Below, one piece after another: positions 18,360 through 28,774 of a DNA stretch of 64,000 bases. The notes under the pieces were generated by a model. It was not told the DNA's origin. It made no database searches and saw nothing but the letters and a program-made list of their open reading frames with translations. The translations under genes and the position numbers were made by a program. The DNA lies in the NCBI RefSeq assembly GCF_017873565.1, contig NZ_JAGGKH010000008.1, forward strand, positions 1 through 64,000, in the 5' to 3' direction. Within the stretch, counting starts at the first letter, position 1. Every line of letters starts with the position of its first letter. The stretch comes from Lederbergia galactosidilytica (GTDB lineage Bacteria; Bacillota; Bacilli; Bacillales; Bacillaceae_C).

Positions 18360-19385
18360 TTACTTCCTATATTGGTGATCTGCCACTTTGACAAGTAATT
18401 TCCCAACATTATTCCCTTTAAATAAATCAAGGAATGCATTTGGGATATTCTCAAAACCTTCTTTAATCGTCTCGCGATATTTCAATTTTCCTTCTTGTAA
18501 CCATTGGCCAAGCTGCACTGCCCCTTCATTAAAACGATCAGCATAATTTCCAACAGTAAATCCTTGCATTAATGCACTTTTCTTAATTAGCATAGTTTGG
18601 ACACGCGGCCCCAAATCAAGCTTCTCCAAATTATATGCAGAAATCGCTCCGCAAACAGGGATACGTGCATATCGGTTTAATTGGGTGAACACTGCATCCG
18701 AGATCTCTCCCCCAACATTATCAAAATACACATCAATCCCATTCGGACAAGTCGCTTTTAAAGCAGCTTCCATATTATCCGTTGACCGATAATTGATTGC
18801 TTCATCAAATTTTAAGTCCTCTTTCAAATATTGAACTTTTTCATTAGAACCGGCAATTCCGACGACATGTGCTCCCTTTATTTTGGCAATTTGGCCAACA
18901 ACAGAACCGACAGCACCTGCCGCTCCAGAAATAACAACTGTCTCCCCTTCTTTCGGCTGACCAATATCAAGCAAACCAAAATAGGCCGTTAAACCTGTCA
19001 TACCTAATATTCCTAAATGAGTGGATATAGGTGCAAGGGATGGATCAATTTTCCTCAGTTCTTTGTCAGTGGCCACATAATACTCTTGCCAACCAAACAT
19101 TCCGATGACCACATCCCCTTGCTGAAAGCGACCAGACCTAGAATCGATTACCTCACCAATTGCGCCCCCTTCAATGACTTCGTTCACCTTATATGGTTCT
19201 ACGTATGATTCCGCATCCTGCATTCTCCCTCTCATATATGGATCAACAGAAACAAACAAAGTTCGCACAAGTACTTGATCTTCTTTCAATTCGCCCACAT
19301 CTTGCTGAACAAATCGAAAAGTGTTCTGATCAGGCATACCATTTGGTCTCTCAGCTAAAATAATTTGGTTATTAATGATTGTCAT
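18360..19385 (-). CDS. NADP-dependent zinc-free medium-chain reductase (PTGR/YfmJ-like)
   Basis: A 341-residue member of the zinc-independent medium-chain dehydrogenase/reductase group that includes YfmJ, CurA and leukotriene B4 12-hydroxydehydrogenase. VDPYMRGRM lies near residue 50, the cofactor motif VVISGAAGAVGSVVGQIAK near 150-168 and YFDNVGGEI near 223. These enzymes reduce the C=C bond of alpha,beta-unsaturated carbonyls with NADPH. The frame is open to 19502, but GGTGGAG lies before the ATG at 19385, which gives the family length. The soluble chemoreceptor gene diverges upstream, as a neighbour only. Confidence 0.9.
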   Translation of the reverse strand: MTIINNQIILAERPNGMPDQNTFRFVQQDVGELKEDQVLVRTLFVSVDPYMRGRMQDAESYVEPYKVNEVIEGGAIGEVIDSRSGRFQQGDVVIGMFGWQEYYVATDKELRKIDPSLAPISTHLGILGMTGLTAYFGLLDIGQPKEGETVVISGAAGAVGSVVGQIAKIKGAHVVGIAGSNEKVQYLKEDLKFDEAINYRSTDNMEAALKATCPNGIDVYFDNVGGEISDAVFTQLNRYARIPVCGAISAYNLEKLDLGPRVQTMLIKKSALMQGFTVGNYADRFNEGAVQLGQWLQEGKLKYRETIKEGFENIPNAFLDLFKGNNVGKLLVKVADHQYRK

Positions 19386-19585
19386 AGCATTCTCCACCTT
19401 ATAAAAATTCTTCAATTTCCTATGTACTTGCCCCCATGTTACACGGGTATAAGCTCGCTTGCAAATAGTTGCTATAAGGCAAAATCCTCCCATCCCCTTC
19501 AAGCATTGTAGGAGTAAAATTTAAATTCCAATGAAAATAACCGATATTTATGGGAGAGATACTATTTTTACTAGGAGGAAATAGT

Positions 19586-20449
19586 TTGACAACGATTAGT
19601 AAGACAGACCTTCACCCATTAATACAAGCTTTCATAAATGTTGGACCTTATATACAAACACTTGTTAATGAAGATATTACAATCGGTATTTATGATACCG
19701 AAAAATTAGTTATGAACTTCCCTGCAAAAACATTTTCATTAAACGTCGCACCTGGAGATCCCTTAATTGAAGGAGATATCATTACCAAGGCTATCCGCGA
19801 GAATACAAACCAAGCTATGATTGTACCTGCTGAATTGTTAGGTGTAAGTCTAATTTCTCATGCTGTACCACTTCGAGATGAAGAGGGAAAGGTCATTGGG
19901 GGGGTTGGCATCGGTCAAAATGTCGATAAAGCAAATCAGTTATCTGAAGTAGCAGGCAATCTATCGATTATAGTCGATGAGGTAACGAAAACCGTTTTAG
20001 AGATGGCTACCTCTATCTCACAATTGGCAGAAAACATGGCTCATATTTCTGGAAAATCCCATGATGTAAATAATAGCTTGAAACTGATTGAAGATGTGGC
20101 AGGGGTCGTAAAAGGAATAGCCGATCAAAGCAATTTACTTGGACTGAATGCCGCTATTGAATCAGCTCGTGCTGGAGAACATGGAAGAGGCTTTTCCGTT
20201 GTAGCAGATGAAATTAGAAAAATGGCAGCAGGGTCTAAGAAACAAGTTGAGGAAATACAATCCATTATAAATGGAATTAAAGAAATTATTGCAAGTCTAA
20301 ATAAGGATATTCAAAAAACAAGCGGAGAATCTGATTCTCAGTCTGCTTCCATTGAAGAATTAACGGCAACTATGGAAGAAATTAACGCTAATGTGCAGAA
20401 CTTAGCGGGATTAGCCAAAGAAAATATCAAACTAAAAACTGAATCATAA
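19586..20449 (+). CDS. Soluble chemoreceptor (YfmS-like methyl-accepting protein)
   Basis: A 287-residue receptor without membrane segments. Residues 1-115 form a small sensing domain (ITIGIYDTEKLVMNFPAKTF...HAVPLRDEEGKVIGGVGIG, PAS/cache-like). The rest is the coiled-coil signalling hairpin with the conserved tip IADQSNLLGLNAAIESARAGEHGRGFSVVADEIRKMA, split here as the standard CheA/CheW contact. Its design and length resemble B. subtilis YfmS. Start is TTG, seven bases after AGGAGG; a GTG-like earlier frame (19550) lacks a ribosome binding site. It should feed a cytoplasmic signal to CheA; the ligand is unknown. Confidence 0.85.
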   Translation: MTTISKTDLHPLIQAFINVGPYIQTLVNEDITIGIYDTEKLVMNFPAKTFSLNVAPGDPLIEGDIITKAIRENTNQAMIVPAELLGVSLISHAVPLRDEEGKVIGGVGIGQNVDKANQLSEVAGNLSIIVDEVTKTVLEMATSISQLAENMAHISGKSHDVNNSLKLIEDVAGVVKGIADQSNLLGLNAAIESARAGEHGRGFSVVADEIRKMAAGSKKQVEEIQSIINGIKEIIASLNKDIQKTSGESDSQSASIEELTATMEEINANVQNLAGLAKENIKLKTES

Positions 20450-20620
20450 TCCATTTCTAGAAAGACAACTATGAAGCAATTCAGCAAGAAATCCTTCCCC
20501 TAATTGGATGATCCATTCATTTTAAAACAATCGACTTTCCATTTTCCCTATTCTATAATAAAATTGTTTAGCTTTTGTGCGAAATGTAAGTAGATTCTTC
20601 CACATAAGGGGGTTAAATGT

Positions 20621-21289
20621 TTGGAAAAGCAACATGATATAGACCAAAATAGAATTTTAACTATTTTGACGGCCTTCTCTACCTTTCTTATGGGTTTTAT
20701 CGATGCTTATACCTTTATTATTAGGGACGGTGTGTTTGCAAGTGCCCAAACTGGTAATATGGTGGTGCTTGTTGCAAAACTATTTGGTGGCCACTTTTGG
20801 GAAGCGATGATCCATGTATCAGCCTTTATTGGTTTTGCCTTAGGCGCCTTTTTCGGGCAAGCGATTATTGAACATTTTAAAGAACATGACTGGAAAAAGT
20901 ATCGGATATACCTTCTAATTCAGGCTGTTTTCCTCTTGTTCATTGCACTTATTCAGCAACATATTGGCCCTTCCTTAATTGGGTTCCTGTTGGGGTTATT
21001 AGCCGGATATGAATTGACGATTTTTCGCAAAATCAAATCCACCAACATGAACAACGGGATTATGACTGGCAATACAAAAAACTTAATGAATAATCTTTAT
21101 CTAGCCATTTTCAATAAAGATTCAGAGGCCCTACAGACCTTTTATACTTTGTTGTCGGGAATCGGGATATTTATGTTAGGTGTTGGCGCAGGTACACTCG
21201 TCCTCTATTTCGGGGCTATATGGAACTTATGGTGCGCTTTTCTCATAACTGGCTTGTTTTATCTTTGGTTACTATTCAAGCGATCATAA
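20621..21289 (+). CDS. YoaK/DUF1275 family membrane protein
   Basis: A 222-residue protein with six predicted helices. The first helix carries the family pattern STFLMGFIDAYTFI, followed by FASAQTGNMVVLV near residue 40 and a second half-copy KIKSTNMNNGIMTGNTKNLMNNL near residue 140. DUF1275 members are possible transporters of unknown substrate. The start is TTG after a GGGGG ribosome binding site. It shares a bidirectional terminator with the convergent mqo gene. Confidence 0.85.
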   Translation: MEKQHDIDQNRILTILTAFSTFLMGFIDAYTFIIRDGVFASAQTGNMVVLVAKLFGGHFWEAMIHVSAFIGFALGAFFGQAIIEHFKEHDWKKYRIYLLIQAVFLLFIALIQQHIGPSLIGFLLGLLAGYELTIFRKIKSTNMNNGIMTGNTKNLMNNLYLAIFNKDSEALQTFYTLLSGIGIFMLGVGAGTLVLYFGAIWNLWCAFLITGLFYLWLLFKRS

Positions 21290-21320
21290 TTTAAATTCTT
21301 TGATTCTATTAATCTCCATG

Positions 21321-21358
21321 AAAAAGAACCTTCCTAAATTGAAAGGTTCTTTTTATAC
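21321..21358. terminator. Bidirectional terminator between yoaK-like gene and mqo
   Basis: Perfect 12-bp arms AAAAAGAACCTT (21321-21332) and AAGGTTCTTTTT (21343-21354) with A- and T-tracts on both sides. Confidence 0.92.
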
Positions 21359-21360
21359 TT

Positions 21361-22902
21361 TTACGCTTTTTCCAAAACCCTTGTGCCTCCAGATACGTTA
21401 TGAGTTTGATTCACAATGCTTTCACTTAGACCAAGCACCTGCGCTGTCGAAGCATGGAGTTCCCGGAAAAGCTCTGGATTTTCCACTAGTGATATGCCAT
21501 AGGAGGGAATCATTTCCTGTATTTTTGGTTCCCATTCTTTCATATGTTGTGGGAAACATCTATTTATAACATCAAGCATAACATGTACAGCAGTGGATGC
21601 ACCTGGAGAAGCACCAAGCAATGCTGCGATGGAACCATCTTCGGCACTTACGACTTCTGTACCAAATTGCAATGTTCCTTTACCACCCGTGACGGTGTCT
21701 TTAATCACTTGTACCCGTTGGCCAGCTATGACTAAATCCCAATCTTCACTTTTAGCATTTGGGATAAATGCACGTAACTCTTCCATACGTTGCTCTTTCG
21801 ATAACATCAGCTGCTGGATCAAATATTTCGTCAAGGACATTTCTTTTGCACCAGCCGCTAACATTGTCAAAACATTATGCGGTTTCACAGAAGTGATCAA
21901 GTCAAAGATCGATCCTGTTTTAAGAAACTTCGGCGAAAATCCAGCGAACGGTCCAAATAGCAATGACTTTTTATTATCAATATATCTTGTATCCAAGTGT
22001 GGAACCGACATAGGTGGAGCTCCAACCGCTGCTTTTCCATATACTTTTGCATGATGTTGCTCTGCAATTTCAGGATTATTACATACCATGAATAATCCAC
22101 TTACCGGGAATCCTCCAATATGCTTCCCTTCAGGAATACCCGATTTTTGAAGTAAATGTAAGCTTCCACCCCCACCCCCGATAAAGACGAACTTCGCCTT
22201 ATGGTGTTCAACAATACCACTGTCGAGATTCTTTATTTTTAAGTCCCAATGACCATCACTCGTACGTTTAATATTGTTCACACTATGTTTATAGTTGAGT
22301 TCAACATTATGTGCTTGTAAGTGCTTAAACAACATGCGCGTTAAAGCTCCAAAATTAACGTCTGTCCCAGAGTCGATCTTTGTTGCCGCAATCGGTTCAT
22401 TTAAAGTCCTATCCTGTAACATGAGCGGCACCCATTCCGACAATATTTCCGGATCATCAGAAAACTCCATCCCTTCAAACAAAGGATTCGTGGAAAGGGC
22501 TTCAAAACGCTTTTTCAAAAAGTTTACATTTTTTTCTCCCTGCACATAACTCATATGCGGTAGAGACATGATAAAGTCGTTTGGATTGTGGATTAGATTA
22601 CGATTGACCAAATAAGCCCAGAACTGTCTGGATAGTTGAAACTGTTCATTTACTTTAATCGCTTTACTAATATCGAGAGAACCATCTGGTTTTTCAACGG
22701 TATAATTAAGTTCGCACAGCGCGGAATGGCCCGTTCCTGCGTTATTCCATTCATTAGAACTTTCTTCTCCCGGCTTTTCAAGTTTCTCAAAAACCTTAAT
22801 CTCCCAATCTGGTGCTAGTTCTTTTAGAAGTGTTCCCAAAGTCGCACTCATAATCCCGGCACCAATTAAAATAACGTCTGTTTTCGTTTGTTCGTTACTC
22901 AT
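21361..22902 (-). CDS. mqo: Malate:quinone oxidoreductase
   Basis: A 513-residue FAD protein that oxidises malate to oxaloacetate and passes electrons to menaquinone at the inner face of the membrane. The FAD motif [17 protein letters not shown] is near residue 10, followed by [27 protein letters not shown] near 45-70, a family signature, and [17 protein letters not shown] near 245. The frame is open to 22980, but MSNEQT at 22902 fits the family start. It is monocistronic and ends in a strong terminator. It can stand in for, or work alongside, NAD-linked malate dehydrogenase. Confidence 0.95.
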   Translation of the reverse strand: MSNEQTKTDVILIGAGIMSATLGTLLKELAPDWEIKVFEKLEKPGEESSNEWNNAGTGHSALCELNYTVEKPDGSLDISKAIKVNEQFQLSRQFWAYLVNRNLIHNPNDFIMSLPHMSYVQGEKNVNFLKKRFEALSTNPLFEGMEFSDDPEILSEWVPLMLQDRTLNEPIAATKIDSGTDVNFGALTRMLFKHLQAHNVELNYKHSVNNIKRTSDGHWDLKIKNLDSGIVEHHKAKFVFIGGGGGSLHLLQKSGIPEGKHIGGFPVSGLFMVCNNPEIAEQHHAKVYGKAAVGAPPMSVPHLDTRYIDNKKSLLFGPFAGFSPKFLKTGSIFDLITSVKPHNVLTMLAAGAKEMSLTKYLIQQLMLSKEQRMEELRAFIPNAKSEDWDLVIAGQRVQVIKDTVTGGKGTLQFGTEVVSAEDGSIAALLGASPGASTAVHVMLDVINRCFPQHMKEWEPKIQEMIPSYGISLVENPELFRELHASTAQVLGLSESIVNQTHNVSGGTRVLEKA

Positions 22903-23333
22903 TTTTACCATATCCTTAACCCTAAGATTTGAAGATTGTTGTAAGCGTTCCCCTTTAAGTGTCACATCATGTGAACACACAACCTAGGAACTTACCTTTC
23001 CTATATCAATGCTTAACTATTTATATATATATATAAATTATTTATATTAAGATTATATCATAGTAGAATACTTTGTCAGCATTTTCGGAACAAAAACGCA
23101 AGGAACTGTTATTCAAAGCTTTCACTCTATTGGTCTAACAAGGAATTACAAATAAAGTGAAGAATAACAATAAGTGCGTAATACTGTCCTGCCCAGCTTC
23201 TATCGAAGCAATAATAAACAAGTTTTATTAGACTACGTATTAAGTTAAAAGTCGTCGAACACTGTCTTCGTTTTTTCTGCATCTAAACGAAAGAAAGATT
23301 ATATTACCTCTCAGCCTGTTTTATTGTAAAACG
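22903..23333. other. Intergenic stretch between mqo and the phn operon
   Basis: No gene recognised. It contains a run of alternating TA (about 23022-23035) in the mqo promoter region. The open frame upstream of the mqo start has no ribosome binding site. Confidence 0.5.
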
Positions 23334-23364
23334 GAAAAAGGCCCTTGGAAGTTACTCCAAAGGC
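23334..23364 (-). terminator. Terminator of the phn operon
   Basis: On the minus strand GCCTTTGGA / TCCAAGGGC arms (one mismatch) around six bases are followed by CTTTTTCCGTTTT, 14 bases past the phnX stop. Confidence 0.75.
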
Positions 23365-23377
23365 GGTATGGGACAAT

Positions 23378-24193
23378 TTACTTTGTACCAGGCCTTTTCC
23401 CCTCTGAAACGAGGAAATTGATTTTCTCAATGAGCGCAGGTAGTTCACACATTGATCGAATTGTAAAATCAGCACCATTTTCTAAAAAGATTTCTGCTGT
23501 TTCCGAAATAATTACCTTCTGGTCAGCCTTAGTTAATGCTTCAAATTCAGCATGACTCAGACCCATTTCAGAGCTTCCAACCAGGACACCTACCGCCCAA
23601 ACACCTGCATGAACGGCTTCTTTTATATCCGAGACTGTATCCCCTACTTTCACTACCTTCCATGAAGCTGATAGTTGCAAAAATTCGATATTACGATAAA
23701 TCATATAAGGATAGGGTCTTCCGAAAGAATTTGTTTCATCTGGTGTAATATAAAAATCTGGTTGATAGCCCTTTTCCAAAGCACTAGGTACAATAATATC
23801 CATCATCGTTTGGGTATATCCTGTTGTGGAGCCAATTTTTAGGCCCTTGTCTTTTAAAAGTGCAACTGTCTCCACCACTTCTGGAATTGGGTCTGTATAC
23901 TTGCTTAATGAAGAGAGGAGAGCGGGCTCAAATTCAGCATAGAGATCTTCCACATCCTCCTCACCAAACATTCTTGCAAACTTTTCTTCCCATAATGCAG
24001 AAATTCTAGGCATTGAAAGCATTGCACGAATATGGTCCTTTTTCAACATGCCCATTGGCGCCCTTGCTTCCTCCATCGTCACCTCAATACCGCTCTTTTT
24101 AAAAATATCAATAAATACATTAACAGGGGCAAAACAGCCAAAATCAACCGTAGTTCCCGCCCAGTCAAGAATCACACCTTCAACTTTATTCAT
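23378..24193 (-). CDS. phnX: Phosphonoacetaldehyde hydrolase (phosphonatase)
   Basis: A 271-residue HAD-superfamily enzyme that splits phosphonoacetaldehyde into acetaldehyde and phosphate. The nucleophile lies in ILDWAGTTVDFG (about residue 12), the Schiff-base lysine in MGMLKKDHIRAM (about 53), and motif 2 and the acidic motif in GSTTGYT and VGDTVSDI. Length and residues are normal. Its ATG overlaps the phnW stop (ATGA), so the two are translationally coupled. With PhnW it completes the 2-aminoethylphosphonate degradation pathway, and it appears intact although the transporter upstream is damaged. Confidence 0.95.
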   Translation of the reverse strand: MNKVEGVILDWAGTTVDFGCFAPVNVFIDIFKKSGIEVTMEEARAPMGMLKKDHIRAMLSMPRISALWEEKFARMFGEEDVEDLYAEFEPALLSSLSKYTDPIPEVVETVALLKDKGLKIGSTTGYTQTMMDIIVPSALEKGYQPDFYITPDETNSFGRPYPYMIYRNIEFLQLSASWKVVKVGDTVSDIKEAVHAGVWAVGVLVGSSEMGLSHAEFEALTKADQKVIISETAEIFLENGADFTIRSMCELPALIEKINFLVSEGKRPGTK

Positions 24194-25275
24194 TTTGACA
24201 ACACTCCCATATATTCTTCGATAATATTGCATAATACTAAAATATCTTCTTCATAAATTTCGCCAATATTCCCAATCCTAAATGTATTAAAATTGGTTAA
24301 TTTCCCTGGATAAAGAACAAACCCTCTTTCTTTTACATAAACATAGAAGTCCTCAAAATTAAAAGATTCATATGGAAAAAGAAAGGTCGTAATAATCGGT
24401 GACTGCTTTTCTTCCGCAATATAAGCTCGTACTCCAGCCTTTTCCAGTCTCTTTCTTAAAATTTGGTTATTCTTTCGATAACGTGAATGTCTAGCAGAAA
24501 TTCCGCCCTCTTCTATTAATTCATCTAAAGCTTTTGAGAAAGCAGCAACAACATGTGTTGGAGATGTATAGCGCCATTTGCCATCTCGATCCATTTCCCT
24601 CCATTGATCATATAAATCTAGAGACAGACTTCGAGAGTTTCCACTACATCCTAGTAATTCTTCTAGCTTAGCGATCACAAAGCCAAAGCCTGGTACACCT
24701 TGAATACATTTATTAGCACTGCTGATTAAATAATCAATCCTGAGGAAGGACACGTCCAACTCGACCCCACCAAAACTGCTCATGGCATCAATGATTAATA
24801 CTTTTCCATATTCCTTCGAGAGTTTTGCAACCATGTCAATTGGGTTTATTATTCCAGTTGTTGTTTCACAATGGACCATAATCATATGCGTAATAGCTGG
24901 ATCTTCTTCTAATATAGTTTTGATGTCCGCTTCACATGGATATTGATCATATCCTACTTGATATTCATGAAATGGAAGGCCCATGTACTGTGCGATTCTA
25001 ACAATTCGTTCCCCGTATGCCCCATTTGTTATAATTAATGCCTTATCCTTATCTCTCATCGCCGTTTGGAGCACGGATTCAACAACAAAAGTTCCACTTC
25101 CTTGCATAAGGACAGCCGTGTATTCATGCATAGAAACGCCTGCAAGTTCCAAAAGCTGAGACCGGATCTTTTGAGTAATTCCTTTATAATCTTCATCCCA
25201 TGTACACCGGTCATATAGCATTTCCGCTTTAACCGTGGAAGTTGTTGTTAAAGGGCCAGGGGTTAATAATTTCAT
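24190..25275 (-). CDS. phnW: 2-aminoethylphosphonate--pyruvate transaminase
   Basis: A 361-residue class V aminotransferase that moves the amino group of 2-aminoethylphosphonate to pyruvate, giving phosphonoacetaldehyde and alanine. The N-terminal LLTPGPLTT, the aspartate of IDAMSSFGG (about 168) that holds the PLP ring and the PLP lysine in SSANKCIQGVPGFGF (about 193) are present. AGGAG is one base before an ATG at 25284 and ten before the ATG at 25275, which is the better start. The gene lies 21 bases behind the binding-protein gene and overlaps phnX by four bases. Confidence 0.95.
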   Translation of the reverse strand: MKLLTPGPLTTTSTVKAEMLYDRCTWDEDYKGITQKIRSQLLELAGVSMHEYTAVLMQGSGTFVVESVLQTAMRDKDKALIITNGAYGERIVRIAQYMGLPFHEYQVGYDQYPCEADIKTILEEDPAITHMIMVHCETTTGIINPIDMVAKLSKEYGKVLIIDAMSSFGGVELDVSFLRIDYLISSANKCIQGVPGFGFVIAKLEELLGCSGNSRSLSLDLYDQWREMDRDGKWRYTSPTHVVAAFSKALDELIEEGGISARHSRYRKNNQILRKRLEKAGVRAYIAEEKQSPIITTFLFPYESFNFEDFYVYVKERGFVLYPGKLTNFNTFRIGNIGEIYEEDILVLCNIIEEYMGVLSK

Positions 25276-25296
25276 ATTATTCATTCTCCTTTTCGC

Positions 25297-26295
25297 TTAT
25301 TTGGCAGACTGAAAGAACTCTTGATGTTGTTTTAATAACTCAACAGATAGTGGCACTTCAAACTTCTTTGTGTAAGCTGGTTTATGGACATTGCTAATTG
25401 TTTCTCCTTTATATAGAGCAACCGGGTAGTCTTTAAGCAACTCTTTTCTACTATCATTTACAATTACTTCCGCCATTTCCATCGCCAATTCTGCCTTTTC
25501 TTCCTCTTTATTCACAACAGCGATTGATTCAATGAGAGAAAAATTCCCTTCAATTGGATCAATATAATCAATTGGTATCCCTTGTTCCTGCGCAAGAACC
25601 GCTTGATGGCGAAGCCCAAAGCCAGCTGCTACCTCGCCAGCCTGTACTTTCTTTAAAGGACCTGACCCCGAACTTTCAAGATGCGGTCCCACATTCACCA
25701 GTAAATCACGAAGTAAGTTCTCTCCCTCACTCTCTCCATACTCAGCAAGGATAGCTTGAATTAGTAACCATCCCGTCGAAGAATCCATCATATTAGGAAT
25801 CGATACAAGTCCTTTAAATTCTGGTTTGGTTAAATCCCTTATCGATTTAGGCATTGATAGGCCTTTCTCCTTGAGCACTTCTGTATTGACGAAAAGAGCT
25901 CCCGTATTCGCTAAAAAAGGTGTATGATACGCCGGGTATTCATCCAAAGACTGAGTTGTGAAAGTGAGATCTTTGAACATTTGATGCTCTTCTTGTGCAG
26001 TTTCAAGGAAATAAGAGCTCATTGTCACTAAATCAGCCTCAATTTGGTCTCCTTCGGCAATAAGTTTCCCCCCTAATTCCGAAGTTCCCAACGATTGAAC
26101 AATATATTGTCCCTCATAACCTGCTGCTTTTAAGACCGTTTCCATTGCCATTACCGCTTCTTCATCACCATTTGTAACAATCACGACCTTTTTCTCTCCA
26201 CCTGGTACAGCCCCTGCTTGGCTACACCCAACAAGCGCTAATACGAAACTCCCGATCATGAGACACAACCAGATCTTCCGCATCCTTCCAGACAT
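25297..26295 (-). CDS. 2-aminoethylphosphonate-type ABC transporter substrate-binding lipoprotein
   Basis: A 332-residue lipoprotein with signal peptide and lipobox LALVGC near residue 26. It has the periplasmic-binding-protein type 2 fold seen in iron, thiamine and phosphonate binders (VVIVTNGDEEAVMAMETVLK, then MSSYFLE and LTKPEFKGLVSIPN). In this operon, between permease and phnW, it should capture 2-aminoethylphosphonate outside the membrane. GGAGGG precedes the ATG at 26295; the earlier frame start at 26322 has none. It follows the permease stop by 23 bases. Confidence 0.87.
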   Translation of the reverse strand: MSGRMRKIWLCLMIGSFVLALVGCSQAGAVPGGEKKVVIVTNGDEEAVMAMETVLKAAGYEGQYIVQSLGTSELGGKLIAEGDQIEADLVTMSSYFLETAQEEHQMFKDLTFTTQSLDEYPAYHTPFLANTGALFVNTEVLKEKGLSMPKSIRDLTKPEFKGLVSIPNMMDSSTGWLLIQAILAEYGESEGENLLRDLLVNVGPHLESSGSGPLKKVQAGEVAAGFGLRHQAVLAQEQGIPIDYIDPIEGNFSLIESIAVVNKEEEKAELAMEMAEVIVNDSRKELLKDYPVALYKGETISNVHKPAYTKKFEVPLSVELLKQHQEFFQSAK

Positions 26296-26318
26296 ACATA
26301 TCCCTCCAATTCGTATAA

Positions 26319-27953
26319 TCACATTCTTCTTGCTTGAATCTTATCGGACAACTTAGCTTGCCAAAGATTACAACACAGTTTCACGGTTAAATTCGTAATA
26401 AAGATTAAAATTGATAACACGAAGATCTCATTAAATTTGGCAAAATGCTGCAACTCTTTCATTTTGCTTGCGACAACAGATGTTTCAGCCGTCACTAAGA
26501 ATATAACGCCACTAATCGTTACCATTGCATGAATGAAGTAATAACTCACCATTTCAAAAATTGTAGGAATGGAATTTGGCAATATAACTCGCCAAACCGT
26601 TTTAAACCAAGGATCACCTAATAATTCGCCCGTCGTTTCCCATGAAGGGTTCATTTTGGTCAACGCATTTTTGGCCATTAAATAAGGGGAAGTAAAATAA
26701 TGAATAATCGTGCATAGCACAATGATCAGTAAAGTGCCTTTTTAGTTACTCCCATTAAATAATAGTAAATATGATATTCCGAGGACCATCCCTGGTACAG
26801 TATTAGTCAGCATCGATATTACATCGAGTGCCCCCTTTCCCTTTACAGTTGTTCTTGCATTTAGAAGAGCGGCGCTATACGCTACAAAAGTGCCAAAGAT
26901 CGCTGTGAGTGCCGCGACAATGAGAGAATTTTTATAGACATTCACTAGATCGCTCGATTGGAGGACACTAGCAAAATGCTTTCCTGTGAAATGTAAATTA
27001 TAAGGATAACTATGAACCATTGGAGCAACGAACATAACGATAAAAATAGCCAACATACATAGAAGAATCACAGATGAAAAGATTCCAAAGAATAGATCTC
27101 TTCCTCTATGGTGAAACTGGTCGATATCACTAAAACTATCATATTGAAAATTGAATCTATCAAGATATTGTAAAAGCAATACACCAAACACAGCGGGAAT
27201 TAACATAAAAACAGCAATGGCTGCACCTTGTTGGAAATCTGGAATTGAGCCAAGCATTACTTGGTATAGCCCTGTCGCAACAACGGAATACGTTCCTCCA
27301 ATGGAAGCGGGAATACCGAAATCTGTAAAACTTAAGATAAAGGATAAAACAAAGGTCCCACCAATTGCGCCTAATAAGGGGCGAATTGTTGTATTCATAA
27401 GGCTCCTTACCGTCCCATCCCCCATAAGCTTTGAAACAACTATAAATTTCCTATCCACATACTGAAATGAGTTATGAATGAGCAAAAAGGCTGGCGGTAG
27501 TGTATATAAGCAATAGCCAATTAATAAACCATTAAATCCGTATATCTCAAATAAGTTTTGGCCAAATAGCTTGGTGATGATTCCTTGGTTTCCAAAGGAA
27601 TACATAATTGCAAATCCATATGTAATAGTTGGAAGCAACATTGGCAGCAAAACCCCTGTTTTAATGGCTATCTTTATTGGACGGTATACCCTCGTATTGT
27701 GGACAGTGTATGCTAACATAAAAGCCAATATTGTGGTGATCGTTGCTGCAAGGCTTGAAACCTTTATACTATTTCCAATTGATTCAATTAATTTTTGATT
27801 CGATAAAATCGAAAGATAATTCTCTAATGATAATCCCCCATTTGTTGTGAAAGATTGAATCAATAAAAAACCTAAAGGCGATATGAGAAAAACAGCGAAT
27901 CCACATAAAATGAGTGGATACATAACCCTTATTTCTGGTCGAACACTATGCAT
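26319..27953 (-). pseudogene. Fused two-domain ABC permease for 2-aminoethylphosphonate, interrupted by an in-frame TAA
   Basis: The two halves (27953-26742, then 26741-26319) lie in one frame, split only by TAA at 26742-26744. Read through the stop, the product is about 543 residues with two binding-protein-dependent permease halves, the normal size for ThiP/PhnU-like fused permeases. The sequence runs LLLFNGSN, stop, KGTLLIIVLCTIIHYF without a gap, inside a predicted helix of the second half. The second half keeps its EAA loop (ELLGDPWFKTVWRVILP). The start ATG (27953) overlaps the ATPase stop by eight bases. It could be a recent nonsense mutation, a sequencing error or a site of readthrough. 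A GTG at 26720 could restart only a fragment. Confidence 0.8.
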
Positions 27954-28696
27954 ATTGTTCACCAAATAATTGATAAATGTTTTGCCTTTTAATATGTAAT
28001 TGCTTCAGTATAAACTCTTTCACAAACTCATTACTTGGCTGCTGGATAATTTGTTGCGGCGTACCAAACTGTGAAATCCCTCCATTTTGAATAATTAAAA
28101 TTTTATCCGATAATGTTAAAGCCTCTTCGGGGTCATGGGTCACAATAATGGTTGTGAGCTTAAATTCCCTAGCAATTAGCTGAATACGTTCCTTTATCGA
28201 TTCTTTGATCACACCATCCAAAGCACTTAAAGGCTCATCTAATAATAATAATTTTGGTTTCATCACTAATGTTCTTGCCAAAGCTACTCTTTGCTTCTGA
28301 CCACCTGATAACTCACCGATCTTCTTTTTTAAATGCGGCTTTAACTCTAAAAATTCGATATACTCCCTGATTTCCTGCTCGGATACAAGGTTCTTCTTGT
28401 TTTTTAGGCCATACACAATATTGTCATACGCGTTTAAATGCGGAAATAGAGCATAATCCTGAAAAACAATATTAAATCCGCGATTCTTCATAGCTACATA
28501 ACTCACATCATGACCATTAAAGAGGATGCTGCCCTGATCCATTTTCGTTAGTCCTAAAATAATGTTTAATAAAGTTGTTTTTCCGCTCCCACTTGGACCC
28601 AGCAGCGAGACAATTTCGCCTAACTCAATCTCAAGATTAATATTTTCTAACGACTTTTTCATTATATCGTTTGCTTATATTTTGCAGTTTCAGCAA
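27946..28696 (-). pseudogene. ABC ATPase of the phosphonate importer with a +1 frameshift near its start
   Basis: The ATPase body (from about 28662) has Walker A GPSGSGKTT, Q-loop FQDYALF, signature LSGGQKQR, Walker B LLLLDEPLSALD and the H-loop THD. Its normal N-terminus lies in another frame: a TTG at 28696, nine bases after a perfect AAGGAGG (28706-28712), starts LLKLQNISKRYNEK with the A-loop tyrosine. The frames join if one A is removed from the A5 tract at 28655-28659 (minus strand), giving NEKSLENINL. As written, only a product starting at ATG 28662 and lacking the A-loop can be made. It may be a homopolymer sequencing error. Confidence 0.8.
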
Positions 28697-28774
28697 ACGA
28701 ACTCACCTCCTTGACCACATATTTAGTATATTTTCAAAATATCAATTTTGATAAAGGTTTTTGTAAAAGGTATG

